Notes: a model not told the origin generated them from the letters alone. A DNA stretch of 13,227 nt from JBFXAN01 sp050184225 (GCA_050184225.1 JBFXAN010000179.1:1-13227); one strand, 5' to 3'. Positions 5,449 through 13,043 are shown, counted from the stretch's first letter. Numbers and translations are program-made.

Positions 5449-5664
5449 TCAGCCGAAGAGGCGGATCACGACCTGGGTCGCGACGGCGCCGATCAGGACA
5501 AAGATCAGGCTGTTGACCCGTCCCTTCAGGTCGACGACCTCCGCCTCCAGCGACCGTACCCGCTCTTCCGTCACGGCGGCGGCGGTCTGTTTCGCCCGCT
5601 GTCGGGCCACCGTCCGCCCGGCGGCCGCCAGCGTCTCCAGCGTGCGATCGGCGTTCTCAGCCAT
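5449..5664 (-). CDS. XhlA-like coiled-coil / transmembrane protein
   Basis: A 71-residue protein: a charged N-terminal part with a likely coiled coil (about 30-52, EERVRSLEAEVVDLKGRV) and a single hydrophobic segment at the C-terminus (52-70, SLIFVLIGAVATQVVIRLF). This is the layout of phage XhlA/haemolysin-like membrane proteins, which act with holins and lysins in lysis; it might also be a small membrane anchor of another kind. The start at 5664 is fixed by AGGAGGT about 6 bases upstream; the frame extends to 5697 without a comparable site. It overlaps the 117-residue gene by 8 bases and lies 30 bp before terL, so all belong to one operon. Confidence 0.7.
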   Translation of the reverse strand: MAENADRTLETLAAAGRTVARQRAKQTAAAVTEERVRSLEAEVVDLKGRVNSLIFVLIGAVATQVVIRLFG

Positions 5665-6010
5665 CGGCGACCTCCTGACCAAAGACGGCGGCGGCAAAGT
5701 GACGCGCCACCTGATCGACCCGCTCGTTGAGTGCGGCGGCGTCCGCGCCGGAGAGCTGCTGCTGTGCCGTCACCATCCGCACCAGCAGATGCATGCCCTT
5801 GATCGTCAACTCGAGGTTTTCCGGATGTTCGGCGAGGTGCCGTCCCAGCAGCACGCGCACGAGCGCGACCTCGTCGTCCAAACCCTCCGCGCGGGCGGCC
5901 GCCACCAGCATCGCTGGTTCAACCTCCGCGGTCAGCCGCCGGTAGAGGTTCCCCCGTCGCCGGCGATGTCGTGCGGTGGTGGCGTGCGGCGTTTGCTCAC
6001 GACCCGTCAT
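5657..6010 (-). CDS. phage-module protein of unknown function, possible small terminase
   Basis: A 117-residue protein. Residues 7-26 are very basic (HATTARHRRRRGNLYRRL), and the rest is predicted helical, with a hydrophobic core DDEVALVRVLLGRHL and KGMHLLVRMV followed by LSGADAAALNERVDQVARHF. A basic GN-rich start and a helical body just upstream of terL resemble small terminase-like or DNA-binding proteins of such modules, but I see no diagnostic motif. The second of two adjacent ATGs (6010) is chosen because GGAGG lies 6 bases upstream; 6013 would leave only 3. It overlaps the 50-residue gene upstream by 14 bases and the XhlA-like gene downstream by 8. Confidence 0.65.
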   Translation of the reverse strand: MTGREQTPHATTARHRRRRGNLYRRLTAEVEPAMLVAAARAEGLDDEVALVRVLLGRHLAEHPENLELTIKGMHLLVRMVTAQQQLSGADAAALNERVDQVARHFAAAVFGQEVADG

Positions 6011-6149
6011 CATCCGCCTCCAAGACCGCGAGCAGATCATCTGCCGACCCCACCGGCACCTGTGCCAAGACTCGGCTGAGGCCGAGCATCAACAGCAGCG
6101 CTACAAGTTCCCAGTTCTTTCGTTCGATCGCTTCGGCCAGCGTGATCAT
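5997..6149 (-). CDS. 50-residue phage-module protein
   Basis: A 50-codon frame starting at ATG 6149 behind AAAGGA (8 bases upstream) and ending in TGA at 5997-5999. The N-terminal half is amphipathic and hydrophobic (LAEAIERKNWELVALLLMLGLSRVL by span, key part WELVALLLML) and the C-terminal end is acidic (LLAVLEADDDGS). Its start overlaps the stop of the membrane-protein gene (ATGA, 6146-6149), and its end overlaps the next start by 14 bases; such tight packing supports it as real. I do not recognise a family. One hydrophobic helix followed by an acidic tail could be an accessory lysis or scaffold-like peptide, but that is a guess. Confidence 0.58.
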   Translation of the reverse strand: MITLAEAIERKNWELVALLLMLGLSRVLAQVPVGSADDLLAVLEADDDGS

Positions 6150-6451
6150 CGATCGTTCCTTTCGCGCCGGCGTAACAGCATCAGCGCCATCAACGTTTGA
6201 CCAACCAGTGCCGGCAGTCCGGCCAGCACCGCGATACCAGCCGTGCGTTCGCCGGTCAGCGTGGCGGATACGCCGTGCGCGGCCAGTGCGGCTGCACCCG
6301 CCGCGGTCATCCCCAGTGCCAGCGTCGCCGCGCGCCGTCTCGACTGAGCCGACCCACGTGCATGCCGGCGGAGAAAATACGCCGCCGAAAGCCCGGCGAG
6401 CGCCGCCGTCACACCACCTTCACCGACCGCCACAGCATCCCATGACCGCAT
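6146..6451 (-). CDS. small three-helix membrane protein, holin-like
   Basis: A 101-residue protein with three hydrophobic stretches at about 12-28, 41-63 and 72-93, separated by basic loops (RRHARGSAQSRRR) and ending in a highly charged tail (RRRERNDR). Size, three membrane spans and charged C-terminus are typical of class I holins, which form lesions in the inner membrane at lysis; the XhlA-like gene in the same operon agrees. The sequence itself is low-complexity Ala/Gly/Leu, so the family cannot be named with confidence. The start at 6451 follows GGAGGTG at good spacing; an in-frame GTG at 6466 is less likely. It is the first gene of the minus-strand phage operon. Confidence 0.6.
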   Translation of the reverse strand: MRSWDAVAVGEGGVTAALAGLSAAYFLRRHARGSAQSRRRAATLALGMTAAGAAALAAHGVSATLTGERTAGIAVLAGLPALVGQTLMALMLLRRRERNDR

Positions 6452-6493
6452 CACACCACCTCCCACACCATGAACCCGGCTATCGGTGAAGCC

Positions 6494-6523
6494 ACACTAG
6501 AACGTATGTCCTAATTTCGTCAA
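6494..6523 (-). promoter_or_regulatory. candidate promoter of the phage operon with a LexA-like box in the spacer
   Basis: On the minus strand TTGACG (6518-6523) and TAGTGT (6494-6499) are 18 bases apart. The spacer contains GAAC-GTAT-GTCC (6500-6511, as read on the plus strand), one base away from the GAAC-N4-GTTC SOS box used by LexA in Gram-positive bacteria. The leader to the first phage gene would be about 40 bases. If real, the phage genes would be induced by DNA damage. The -10 matches poorly, so this is tentative. Confidence 0.4.
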
Positions 6524-6772
6524 CACGATTGCGGCACTTGCCGGCGCGATCTGGCGGCGTGTGCTTCATACCAGCGTTCAATGTGCGAGAAAACGGGAGC
6601 ATGAACGAGTGATCAAGAGAAAGAGATGGAATGATGATACTTGTTGCCTGTCATTCCTGGTTGGATAGAGTTCAATTGTTATCGATGCCGATAAGTCATG
6701 GATCAGTAAAGATGCGGGCCTGTGGTACTCTTACCAGCGGGTTTGCGATCCGATATTTTCTCACAATCAAAA
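6524..6772. other. intergenic region between the phage operon and the exported SH3b protein gene
   Basis: About 250 bases of lower GC than its surroundings, with no convincing gene on either strand; short frames here lack ribosome binding sites. It probably holds the promoter of the SH3b-domain gene, but no clear -35/-10 pair could be chosen. It may also be the boundary between the phage module and ordinary chromosome, although no att-like direct repeat was seen. Confidence 0.5.
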
Positions 6773-6792
6773 GCCGGTTCAGTAGAACCGGC
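6773..6792. terminator. perfect 8-bp hairpin (GCCGGTTC, AGTA, GAACCGGC)
   Basis: A stem of 8 GC-rich pairs with a 4-base loop. On the minus strand it is followed by TTTTG, so it could end leftward transcripts. On the plus strand it lies in the leader 8 bases before the GGAGG site of the SH3b gene, where it could influence initiation or transcript stability. The U-run is short and no minus-strand gene ends here, so its purpose is unclear. Confidence 0.45.
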
Positions 6793-6811
6793 CCATTCTG
6801 GAGGCAAGGCG

Positions 6812-7714
6812 CTGATTCGACTGACGGACGGTGTGCGGGCAGCCCCCCAATGGTCCGCCGCCACACCGAAGCGATTCCCGCGCGCGGCCTGGCTCGCGCT
6901 CCTGATCATTCCTCTTGTGGTCCTGGCCGCTGCATCGTCGGTGCGTGCGGATGCCGTGGCGACGGTGCTGCCGTCGGATGGCCTCTACCTGCGGGCGGCG
7001 CCCGGCATCCAGTATCCGACGATGGACCTCATTCCCGGCGGCACCCGCCTCGCCCTCACCGACGACAAGAATGACGACGGCTGGTATCCCGCCGTCTACA
7101 AGGCGAAGCGTGGCTGGGTGAAAGCGGAATTTCTCGACGTCTCCGGCGACGCGACCGCGATGACGCGCAGCGCCACGGTCGGCGCCAGCGCCGGCGTCAA
7201 CCTTCGCTCCGAGCCGCACACCTCCGCCGAACGCCTGGATGGGTTGACGGCCGGCACGGTACTCACCGTCAGCGTCCAGACGACATCTGATGGCTGGGTG
7301 ATGGTCGCTCATGCTGGTCAGACCGGCTGGGTTTCTGCCGAGGAGTTACGGTTCGACAATGGGCCGGCCGGTTCTCCACCGACCGCCACGAGCAGTCCCG
7401 CGCCGGCAGTCGCCGGTCGTGGTCCCGTCCGGGCGACGTTCACCTACTATCATCACTCGCTGGAGGGCGGGCCGATGGCCTGCGGCGGCCGCTATCGTGC
7501 CGAAGACCCGACGATCGCGGCGGCGACCTCGTGGCCGTGTGGTACCCGCCTGCGGGTCTGCCGCAACGCCAACTGCATCACGGTCACGGTGCAGGACACC
7601 GGCCACCTCGGTCCCAACTGGGTCGATCTCTCCGCCGCCGCCTTCCGCCAGCTTGCCCCGATCTCGGAGGCGCTGGTCACCGGCACGGTCGAGGTGCTCC
7701 CACCGGGTCAGTGA
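6812..7714 (+). CDS. exported protein with two SH3b domains and an RlpA-like double-psi beta-barrel
   Basis: Reading from 6812 gives 300 residues. A signal peptide occupies about 20-47 (basic KRFPRAAW, then LALLIIPLVVLAAA, cut near VRADA). Two bacterial SH3 repeats follow at about 50-112 (DGLYLRAAPG..YPTMDLIPGGTRL..GWVKAEFL) and 120-182 (AGVNLRSEPHTSAERLDGL..GWVSAEEL). After a Pro/Thr/Ser linker comes a double-psi beta-barrel (206-296) with YYHH, C224, C243, C250, C255 and the conserved VQDTGHLGPNWVDLS. It probably binds cell-wall or other surface glycans; RlpA-type barrels can be lytic transglycosylases, but activity here is unproven. The start is uncertain: GGAGG at 6800-6804 is ideally placed for a CTG at 6812, while GTG codons at 6722 and 6833 lack such a site. 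Confidence 0.85.
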   Translation: MIRLTDGVRAAPQWSAATPKRFPRAAWLALLIIPLVVLAAASSVRADAVATVLPSDGLYLRAAPGIQYPTMDLIPGGTRLALTDDKNDDGWYPAVYKAKRGWVKAEFLDVSGDATAMTRSATVGASAGVNLRSEPHTSAERLDGLTAGTVLTVSVQTTSDGWVMVAHAGQTGWVSAEELRFDNGPAGSPPTATSSPAPAVAGRGPVRATFTYYHHSLEGGPMACGGRYRAEDPTIAAATSWPCGTRLRVCRNANCITVTVQDTGHLGPNWVDLSAAAFRQLAPISEALVTGTVEVLPPGQ

Positions 7715-7795
7715 GCGTCGCCGGCGGTTCGGTCTGGTGTAGAAGCAGCGGTGTCGTGCAAACAATCGCCGCTGGCCTGTGCGGCAGGATTCTCC

Positions 7796-8284
7796 ATGAC
7801 AATTCCACCCGATCCAGTCACGATTCAGCTCCTGGCCGATAACGAGCATCTGATCGCCGCCGTCGGCGAGATGCGCTGGCGGGAGTGGGGCCACGCGCCG
7901 GAGCCAGAAGACCCCGCGTGGTGGGTCGATACTACGGCGCGCGAGGCGGGGCGCGACCGTCTCCCGGTCACCTGGGTGGCGATCGGCGAGGATGGTGAGG
8001 CGCTCGGTGCGGTGGGTCTCGGCGAGTTTGATATCGAGGAACGGCGGGATCGCTCGCCGTGGGTGTTGGGCATGATCGTGCGGCTCGACCGCCGTGGCGC
8101 GGGGATCGGCCGGCGCCTCCTCGCCCAGCTCGCAGCGTGGACCGGCGCCCAGGGATACGACCAGGTGTGGGTCGCGACCGGCGGCCCGGCGATCGGGTTC
8201 TATCAGGCGTGCGGCTGGGAGCTGATCGAAACGGTCGAACAGGCATCAGGCGAAACGGCGACGGTGCTGACGAAACGCCGCTGA
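7796..8284 (+). CDS. GNAT-family N-acetyltransferase
   Basis: A 162-residue single-domain acetyltransferase. The acetyl-CoA pyrophosphate loop is RRGAGIGRRLL (99-109) on motif A, preceded by the strand LGMIVRL. Motif B reads VWVATGGPAIGFYQACGWE (124-142), with the usual Tyr and the GF/GWE ending. Length is normal for the family. The start at 7796 is preferred because AGGA lies 7 bases upstream; an in-frame GTG at 7751 has no ribosome binding site. The acceptor cannot be predicted: GNAT enzymes acetylate small amines, antibiotics or proteins. It lies 81 bp after the SH3b gene, and a strong hairpin follows its stop. Confidence 0.88.
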   Translation: MTIPPDPVTIQLLADNEHLIAAVGEMRWREWGHAPEPEDPAWWVDTTAREAGRDRLPVTWVAIGEDGEALGAVGLGEFDIEERRDRSPWVLGMIVRLDRRGAGIGRRLLAQLAAWTGAQGYDQVWVATGGPAIGFYQACGWELIETVEQASGETATVLTKRR

Positions 8285-8286
8285 GG

Positions 8287-8334
8287 TTGCCGCGGGTGGG
8301 TGGTCGGGTACGATAGCAAACCCACCCGCGGCAA
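8287..8334. terminator. bidirectional hairpin between convergent genes
   Basis: A perfect 15-bp inverted repeat (8287-8301 with 8320-8334, arms TTGCCGCGGGTGGGT and its complement) around an 18-base loop. It sits 2 bases after the acetyltransferase stop and 13 bases from the end of the convergent aldehyde dehydrogenase gene. There is no U-tract on either side, so it may act as a transcript-end stabiliser or Rho-assisted barrier rather than a classic intrinsic terminator. Confidence 0.7.
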
Positions 8335-8347
8335 TGAACCCGGCCGC

Positions 8348-9817
8348 TTACTTCGCGGCGGGCAGTTGCAGGGACTTGACCTCCAGAAACTCCTCGAGGC
8401 CGAACGTGCCCAGCTCGCGGCCGTGGCCGGACTGCTTGTAGCCGCCGAACGGCGCCAGCGGGTTGAAGCCGCCGCCGTTGATCTCCACCTGGCCGGTTCG
8501 GATCCGCCGCGCCACCCGCTGCGCCCGCTCCGGATCGGCGGACCAGACGCCGCCCGCCAGGCCATAGATCGTGTCGTTGGCGATCCGGATCGCTTCCTCC
8601 TCATCGTCATAGGGGAGGATCGCCAGCACCGGCCCGAAGATCTCCTCCTGCGCGATCGTCATCTCGTTGCGCACCTCGGAGAAGACCGTCGGCCGGACGT
8701 AATAGCCGGTGTCCAGTCCGTCCGGTGATTCGGCGCCGCCGGTCACCAGCGTGGCGCCTTCCTCGATCCCCTTCCGGATATAGGCGCGCACCCGCTCGCG
8801 CTGCGTCTCTGAGACGAGCGGGCCGAGCCGCGTGCCCTCGGCAAAGGGGTCGCCCGGTGTGAAGGTTTCGGCCACCCGCTTCGCTACCTGTTCCGCCTCG
8901 GCGAGCCGCGAGCGCGGCACGATCATCCGTGTCAGCGCGCTGCAGGTCTGGCCGGAGTTGAGGTAGCACTTGCCCACGCCGTCCGCGACCGCCTTCTCCA
9001 GATCGGCGTCATCGAGGATGATGTTCGGCGACTTACCGCCCAGCTCCAGCGCTACCCGCTTGACGGTCTGCGACGCCAGTTCACTGACGCGGCGGCCGGC
9101 GCGGGTCGAGCCGGTGAAGGAAATCATGTCAACGCGCGGATGGGCGGCGATCGCCTCGCCCACCACCGGGCCGGTGCCGCTGACGAGGTTGAAGACGCCG
9201 GGCGGCAGGCCGGCCGCGTCGATGATCTCGGCGAGGATGAAGGCGTTGAGCGGCGCCACTTCGCTCGGCTTCAGCACGACGGTGCAACCGGCCGCCAGCG
9301 CCGGCGCCACCTTCGCCGCGATCTGATGCAGCGGGTAGTTCCAGGGCGTGATGCAGCCGACCACCCCGACCGGCTCGCGGACGACGAGTGAGTTCCCCAC
9401 CCGTTCCTCGAAGGCGAAATCCCGCGCGATCTTCGCCATCGACTGGAAGCTGGTCAGCGGCAACCCGACCTGGATGATGCCGGCCAGCTTGACCGGCATC
9501 CCCACCTCCTGCGCGATCGTGGCGCCGATCTCCGGCAGCCGCGCCTGCAGTCCGGCGGCGATCTTCTCCAGGTATGCGGCGCGCTCCTCGGTCGAAAGCT
9601 GCGACCAACTCGGGAAGGCCACCGCGGCTGCCTGGACCGCGCGATCGACATCCTCAGCCGTACCCTCTGGGATGCGGCCCATCACCTGTTCCGTCGCGGC
9701 GTTGACGACGTCGATGCTGCCGGCGCCGCTGGAGGGGACCCAGGCGCCGTTGATATAGATCGCATCTCGCTGCTGGACTCCGCTGCCCGTTGCGGGTGTG
9801 GCGACGTTGCTGGTCAT
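8348..9817 (-). CDS. NAD(P)-dependent aldehyde dehydrogenase
   Basis: A 489-residue enzyme of the aldehyde dehydrogenase superfamily, oxidising an aldehyde to the acid in the cytoplasm. Signature residues in order: N160 in TPWNYP, K183 in VLKPSE, the Rossmann GSTRAGRRV, general base E258 in LELGGKSPN, nucleophile C292 in NSGQTCSA, and E392 in EEIFGPV, followed by the closing PFGGYKQSGHGRE. All are intact and the length is standard. The start at 9817 is chosen because GGGGGGAG directly precedes it; an in-frame ATG at 9847 has no such site. The substrate cannot be told from sequence; the family includes general, betaine-aldehyde-like and aminoaldehyde enzymes. It is a single gene with its own promoter at 9865-9894. 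Confidence 0.95.
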   Translation of the reverse strand: MTSNVATPATGSGVQQRDAIYINGAWVPSSGAGSIDVVNAATEQVMGRIPEGTAEDVDRAVQAAAVAFPSWSQLSTEERAAYLEKIAAGLQARLPEIGATIAQEVGMPVKLAGIIQVGLPLTSFQSMAKIARDFAFEERVGNSLVVREPVGVVGCITPWNYPLHQIAAKVAPALAAGCTVVLKPSEVAPLNAFILAEIIDAAGLPPGVFNLVSGTGPVVGEAIAAHPRVDMISFTGSTRAGRRVSELASQTVKRVALELGGKSPNIILDDADLEKAVADGVGKCYLNSGQTCSALTRMIVPRSRLAEAEQVAKRVAETFTPGDPFAEGTRLGPLVSETQRERVRAYIRKGIEEGATLVTGGAESPDGLDTGYYVRPTVFSEVRNEMTIAQEEIFGPVLAILPYDDEEEAIRIANDTIYGLAGGVWSADPERAQRVARRIRTGQVEINGGGFNPLAPFGGYKQSGHGRELGTFGLEEFLEVKSLQLPAAK

Positions 9818-9864
9818 GACTCCCCCCTGCCTGATCGTTATGGTCATTCCAGCATAGCGATCAG

Positions 9865-9894
9865 ATGATAGGAATGACAGGTACGTCGCCTCAA
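9865..9894 (-). promoter_or_regulatory. promoter of the aldehyde dehydrogenase gene
   Basis: On the minus strand TTGAGG (9889-9894) and TATCAT (9865-9870) are 18 bases apart, each matching four of the six consensus bases at sigma-70-type positions. Transcription would start near 9858, about 40 bases before the ATG at 9817. Confidence 0.6.
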
Positions 9895-9934
9895 GGTTCT
9901 TCGCGGATGATTCCCGGCAACCTATCGAGGTCTC

Positions 9935-10117
9935 TCATGTGGGGGGATTGGTGCCACTCTGAGCTCGCAAGCTTTCGGCAACTTCTTCAGCAACGCCCTG
10001 GACAAACGCGTCCTTCTCTTCGGCAATCGTCGCCGGCGGCTGCGTTACATAGCGCTGCAACGCACCGGCGGTTCGCTCCACAACGCTCCGACCGTAGTTC
10101 GCTCGGGTGGATTTCAA
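9935..10117 (-). CDS. small protein of unknown function downstream of the response regulator
   Basis: A 60-codon frame starting at TTG 10117, 18 bases after the response-regulator stop, behind GGGAGAT (9 bases upstream). The product is hydrophilic and probably helical, with REs such as STRANYGRSVVERTAGALQ and EEKDAFVQGVAEEVAESLRAQ. Nothing in it identifies a family and there are no Cys or membrane segments. Position suggests co-transcription with the two-component genes; it could be a small regulator or partner. The TTG start and lack of recognisable motifs leave some doubt that it is a gene. Confidence 0.42.
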   Translation of the reverse strand: MKSTRANYGRSVVERTAGALQRYVTQPPATIAEEKDAFVQGVAEEVAESLRAQSGTNPPT

Positions 10118-10134
10118 GGCGGCGATCTCCCTGA

Positions 10135-10782
10135 TCAGTTGGCGGCGAGGCCGTGGCGGACGGCGATGAGGGCGGCTTGGGTGCGGTCGGCGACGCCCAG
10201 CTTCGCCAGGATCGTGCTGACGTAGCCCTTGACCGTGCCCTCGGTCAGGTGGAGGGTGGCGGCGATCTGGCGGTTGCTGTGGCCTTCGCCGATCAGACGG
10301 AGCACGTCGCGCTCGCGATCGGTGAGGATGCGGAGCGGTGACGGCTCCGGCGTGTCCGCTACCTGGCGCATCAACTGGCGCTGCGCCTCCGGGTGGAGCG
10401 CGGGGCGTCCCTGGGCGGCATCCTGGATCGCGCGGACGAGGTCGGAGCGGCGCACGTCTTTGAGCAGGTAGCCGATCGCGCCGGCCTGGATCGCATCGCG
10501 GACCCGCTGGTCGTCGGAGAAGCTGGTCAGTACGACCACCTGACTCGGCAGACCGCCGTCGACGATCCGCCGCGTCACCTCGACGCCGTCCTGATCCGGT
10601 AGTTGCAGATCCATCAGGATCACATCCGGCGTGGTGGATGCGGCCAGGTCGAACGCGCAGGCGCCGGTATCGGCCTGACCGACGACCTCGATCGCCGGCT
10701 CCTCGGCGAGCAGGGTCGCCAGCCCCCAGCGCACGATCTCGTGGTCGTCCACAATCAAGACGCGGATCGGCTGATCGGTCAC
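10135..10782 (-). CDS. NarL/LuxR-type response regulator
   Basis: A 215-residue two-domain regulator. The receiver (6-120) has the acidic pair D12-D13, phosphoacceptor D58 in LMDLQLPD, T86 in VVVLTS and K108 in YLLKD. After a linker, residues 152-210 form a LuxR-type HTH (LTDRERDVLRLIGEG..NRQIAATLHLTEGTVKGYVSTILAKLGV). It starts at GTG 10782, overlapping the kinase stop by 4 bases (GTGA), with AGGAGGG about 10 bases upstream, so translation is likely coupled. The adjacent HisKA_3-type kinase is the obvious partner. Targets are unknown; a NarL-type regulator would bind DNA as a dimer after phosphorylation. Confidence 0.95.
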   Translation of the reverse strand: MTDQPIRVLIVDDHEIVRWGLATLLAEEPAIEVVGQADTGACAFDLAASTTPDVILMDLQLPDQDGVEVTRRIVDGGLPSQVVVLTSFSDDQRVRDAIQAGAIGYLLKDVRRSDLVRAIQDAAQGRPALHPEAQRQLMRQVADTPEPSPLRILTDRERDVLRLIGEGHSNRQIAATLHLTEGTVKGYVSTILAKLGVADRTQAALIAVRHGLAAN

Positions 10783-13043
10783 GGTTGCTCGTCCCTCCTG
10801 GGCAGGATCACGTCGATCGTCGTCCCGCCGCCGGCCAGCGAGTTCATCTGTAATGAGCCGCCGATCTCTGCTACCCGCTCCCGCATCGAGGTCATCCCCA
10901 ATCCGCCGGAACCGGGTTGCGGTGGGCCGGTGGTCTTCCGTCCGACGGCCATGGTCAGGCCGATGCCGTCATCGGCGATGCGGAACCGCACGCGATCGCC
11001 GGTGGTGGAGAGCCGCAGCGAGACGCGCCGCGCCCGCGCATGTTTGACGACGTTGCTGAGCGATTCCTGCGCGATCCGGTAGAGCGCCCGTTCATGGGCC
11101 TGGATCTGGGGGACGTATGTATCGGCGTCCAGGTCGGCGGCGAGGCCATGGTCATCGAGGCCAGCCGCGAGCCGAGCGAGGGCGACGACCAAGCCGCCGC
11201 CGATTGGGTCGCCGGCCGCCTCGTCGGCGTTGCGGTTGTCATCCGGCCGGAGCTCGGCGAGCACCGCCCGCAGCTCCGTCATCGCGGCCAGGCTCTGCTC
11301 GATCAGGCGTTCGATCCGATGCTCCGCCTGGGCCGGGTCACGCTTCAGCGCCGGCACAATGGATTGGGCGATCAGTGAGACGCTGAAGACCGACTGGGTG
11401 ACGGCATCGTGCAATTCCCGCGCGAGCCGCTGCCGCTCCTGGAGGACGGCCAACCGGCGGCCGCGCTCGGCAACCAGGCGATACTGACGGCGATTGTCGA
11501 TCGCGGCGGCGAGCTGCGCGGCGGTGAGCTGATACGGGTGCAGATCGACGCCGTACCAGTCGCGCAACTCCCGGCTGGAGAGGATGATGAGGCCGGTTCG
11601 CTGCCGCCCGACCATCAGCGGGATCATCGCCAGCGCCTTCGGCGCGTGCCGCTGGCGTTGTGTTCGGCGGAACTCGTCGGAGACGCGCGGGTCGGTGGTA
11701 TAGTCGGCGATCGTCACGACCTGACCCTGGTCGAGGTCTGCATCAAAGGCGTCGCGGCTGAGCGGGAGGCGCGTCTGCATGATGACGATGCCGTCCCGCG
11801 GCGACCACCGGCCACGAACGACCACGCCGGTTGAACAACCGTCATCGTCGAACTCATACAGAACGACGTGGCAGATGAATTGGCGGCGGGCCGCGACCTG
11901 TTCCAGGTAGGCCTCGACCACCTCGTCGACGTCGATCGCGGTGCTGATCCGGCGGCTGGTTTCATAGAGCAAGCGGGTTTCGTCGAGCGCCTTGGCCGTT
12001 TCTGCGAAGAGGCGGGCGTTGTCGATCGCGATCGCCAGCTGAACGGCAGCGATCTCGAAATCGGCCGCGTCCTCTTCGGCGATCGGGTGCTCCGACTCGA
12101 TGTTGAGGACGCCGATCAGCCGGTCACCGACGGCGAGCGGCACCGCCAGTTCGGCGTTCAGGTTGCCGCCGGCCTTGATCGGGATGTAGCGGGGATCGTT
12201 GCGCGCGTCGTTGACGAGCACCGGTCGGCGCGACACGGCCGCCGCGCCGGCGATGCCCTGGTAGATACTCTGCCGGTATTCGCCGAGGTCTTCGTCGGTG
12301 TAGACGCCCGCGCGCATCCGCGGCCGCAGTACCTCCGGATCGTCGGGATCGACCAGCATCAGGGCGATGTGCGGATAGTGCAGGTGTTCGGCGAGGGCCG
12401 TCACCGCCGTGCGCAACACGTCGCCCAGGCTGAGGCTGCTGGTGATCAGCCGGCCGATGTGGTTGAGCAGTCCCGTCCGGACGGCACGACGGCGCTCGTC
12501 CTCAAACCGGCGGGCGATCTCGACCGCGATCGCCGCGTGCTGACCAAAGAGGACAAGCGTTTCGACCGCTTCCTCATCAAAGGTATGCGGCGGCGGCGCG
12601 CCGACACCGATATAGCCGGTGATCCGGTCGCCCCACCAGATCGGCACGCCAAGCATTGTGTGGTCATTGATATCGGACCGTACCGGCCGGTCAAGCTGAG
12701 CATAGCGCTCCAGGCGGACCGGGCCGCGCTCCTTGAGCACGCGCGCGCCGAAGCCGGCGCCGGGAGGCAGGTCGCGCACCGGCTCGTGCGGGCTGAAATT
12801 ATGGATGGCGAGCTGACGGATCGCCGGGCCCGCGTGCGTATCGATGACGAGACCGATCGCGCCGTGCTCGGCGCCGAGCAGCGTGGTGGCGCTCTCGATC
12901 ATGCGTGTGAGCAGCGGTTCCAACGCCAAGTCACCGCTGATCGATTCGATCACGGCCCGGAGGATCTCGGTACGGCGGGAATACTCGGCCAACCGGCGCG
13001 CCACATCGGCGTCATGCGATCCGGCCGTGTTGGTGGTGGTCAC
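10779..13043 (-). CDS. soluble sensor histidine kinase with three GAF domains (HisKA_3 family)
   Basis: A 754-residue kinase without membrane segments or signal peptide, so it senses something in the cytoplasm. Three GAF-type domains lie at about 39-180, 205-347 and 368-520. The dimerisation/phosphoacceptor region reads QERQRLARELHDAVTQS with H545. The ATPase domain has the N-box N664 (SLSNVVKHA), DDGIGL (691-696) and a glycine-rich lid GSGGLGMTSMRERV. GAF domains may bind cyclic nucleotides, haem, iron-sulphur or small molecules; no ligand can be named and no Cys cluster typical of NreB or DosS is evident. The start at GTG 13043 follows GGAAGAG by 7 bases; an upstream ATG at 13139 falls about where transcription would begin from the TACAAT at 13144-13149. 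It overlaps the regulator gene. Confidence 0.92.
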   Translation of the reverse strand: MTTTNTAGSHDADVARRLAEYSRRTEILRAVIESISGDLALEPLLTRMIESATTLLGAEHGAIGLVIDTHAGPAIRQLAIHNFSPHEPVRDLPPGAGFGARVLKERGPVRLERYAQLDRPVRSDINDHTMLGVPIWWGDRITGYIGVGAPPPHTFDEEAVETLVLFGQHAAIAVEIARRFEDERRRAVRTGLLNHIGRLITSSLSLGDVLRTAVTALAEHLHYPHIALMLVDPDDPEVLRPRMRAGVYTDEDLGEYRQSIYQGIAGAAAVSRRPVLVNDARNDPRYIPIKAGGNLNAELAVPLAVGDRLIGVLNIESEHPIAEEDAADFEIAAVQLAIAIDNARLFAETAKALDETRLLYETSRRISTAIDVDEVVEAYLEQVAARRQFICHVVLYEFDDDGCSTGVVVRGRWSPRDGIVIMQTRLPLSRDAFDADLDQGQVVTIADYTTDPRVSDEFRRTQRQRHAPKALAMIPLMVGRQRTGLIILSSRELRDWYGVDLHPYQLTAAQLAAAIDNRRQYRLVAERGRRLAVLQERQRLARELHDAVTQSVFSVSLIAQSIVPALKRDPAQAEHRIERLIEQSLAAMTELRAVLAELRPDDNRNADEAAGDPIGGGLVVALARLAAGLDDHGLAADLDADTYVPQIQAHERALYRIAQESLSNVVKHARARRVSLRLSTTGDRVRFRIADDGIGLTMAVGRKTTGPPQPGSGGLGMTSMRERVAEIGGSLQMNSLAGGGTTIDVILPRRDEQP

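Noticed and set aside
6648..6660. Twelve-base sequence CCTGTCATTCCT shared between the 6.6-kb intergenic region and, inverted, the aldehyde dehydrogenase promoter
   Set aside because: Several chance matches of this length are expected in a 13-kb window read on both strands, and the flanks do not align.
6524..6772. Possible tRNA or attachment site at the right boundary of the phage module
   Set aside because: No cloverleaf, T-loop sequence or direct repeat matching the 3190-3210 junction could be found.
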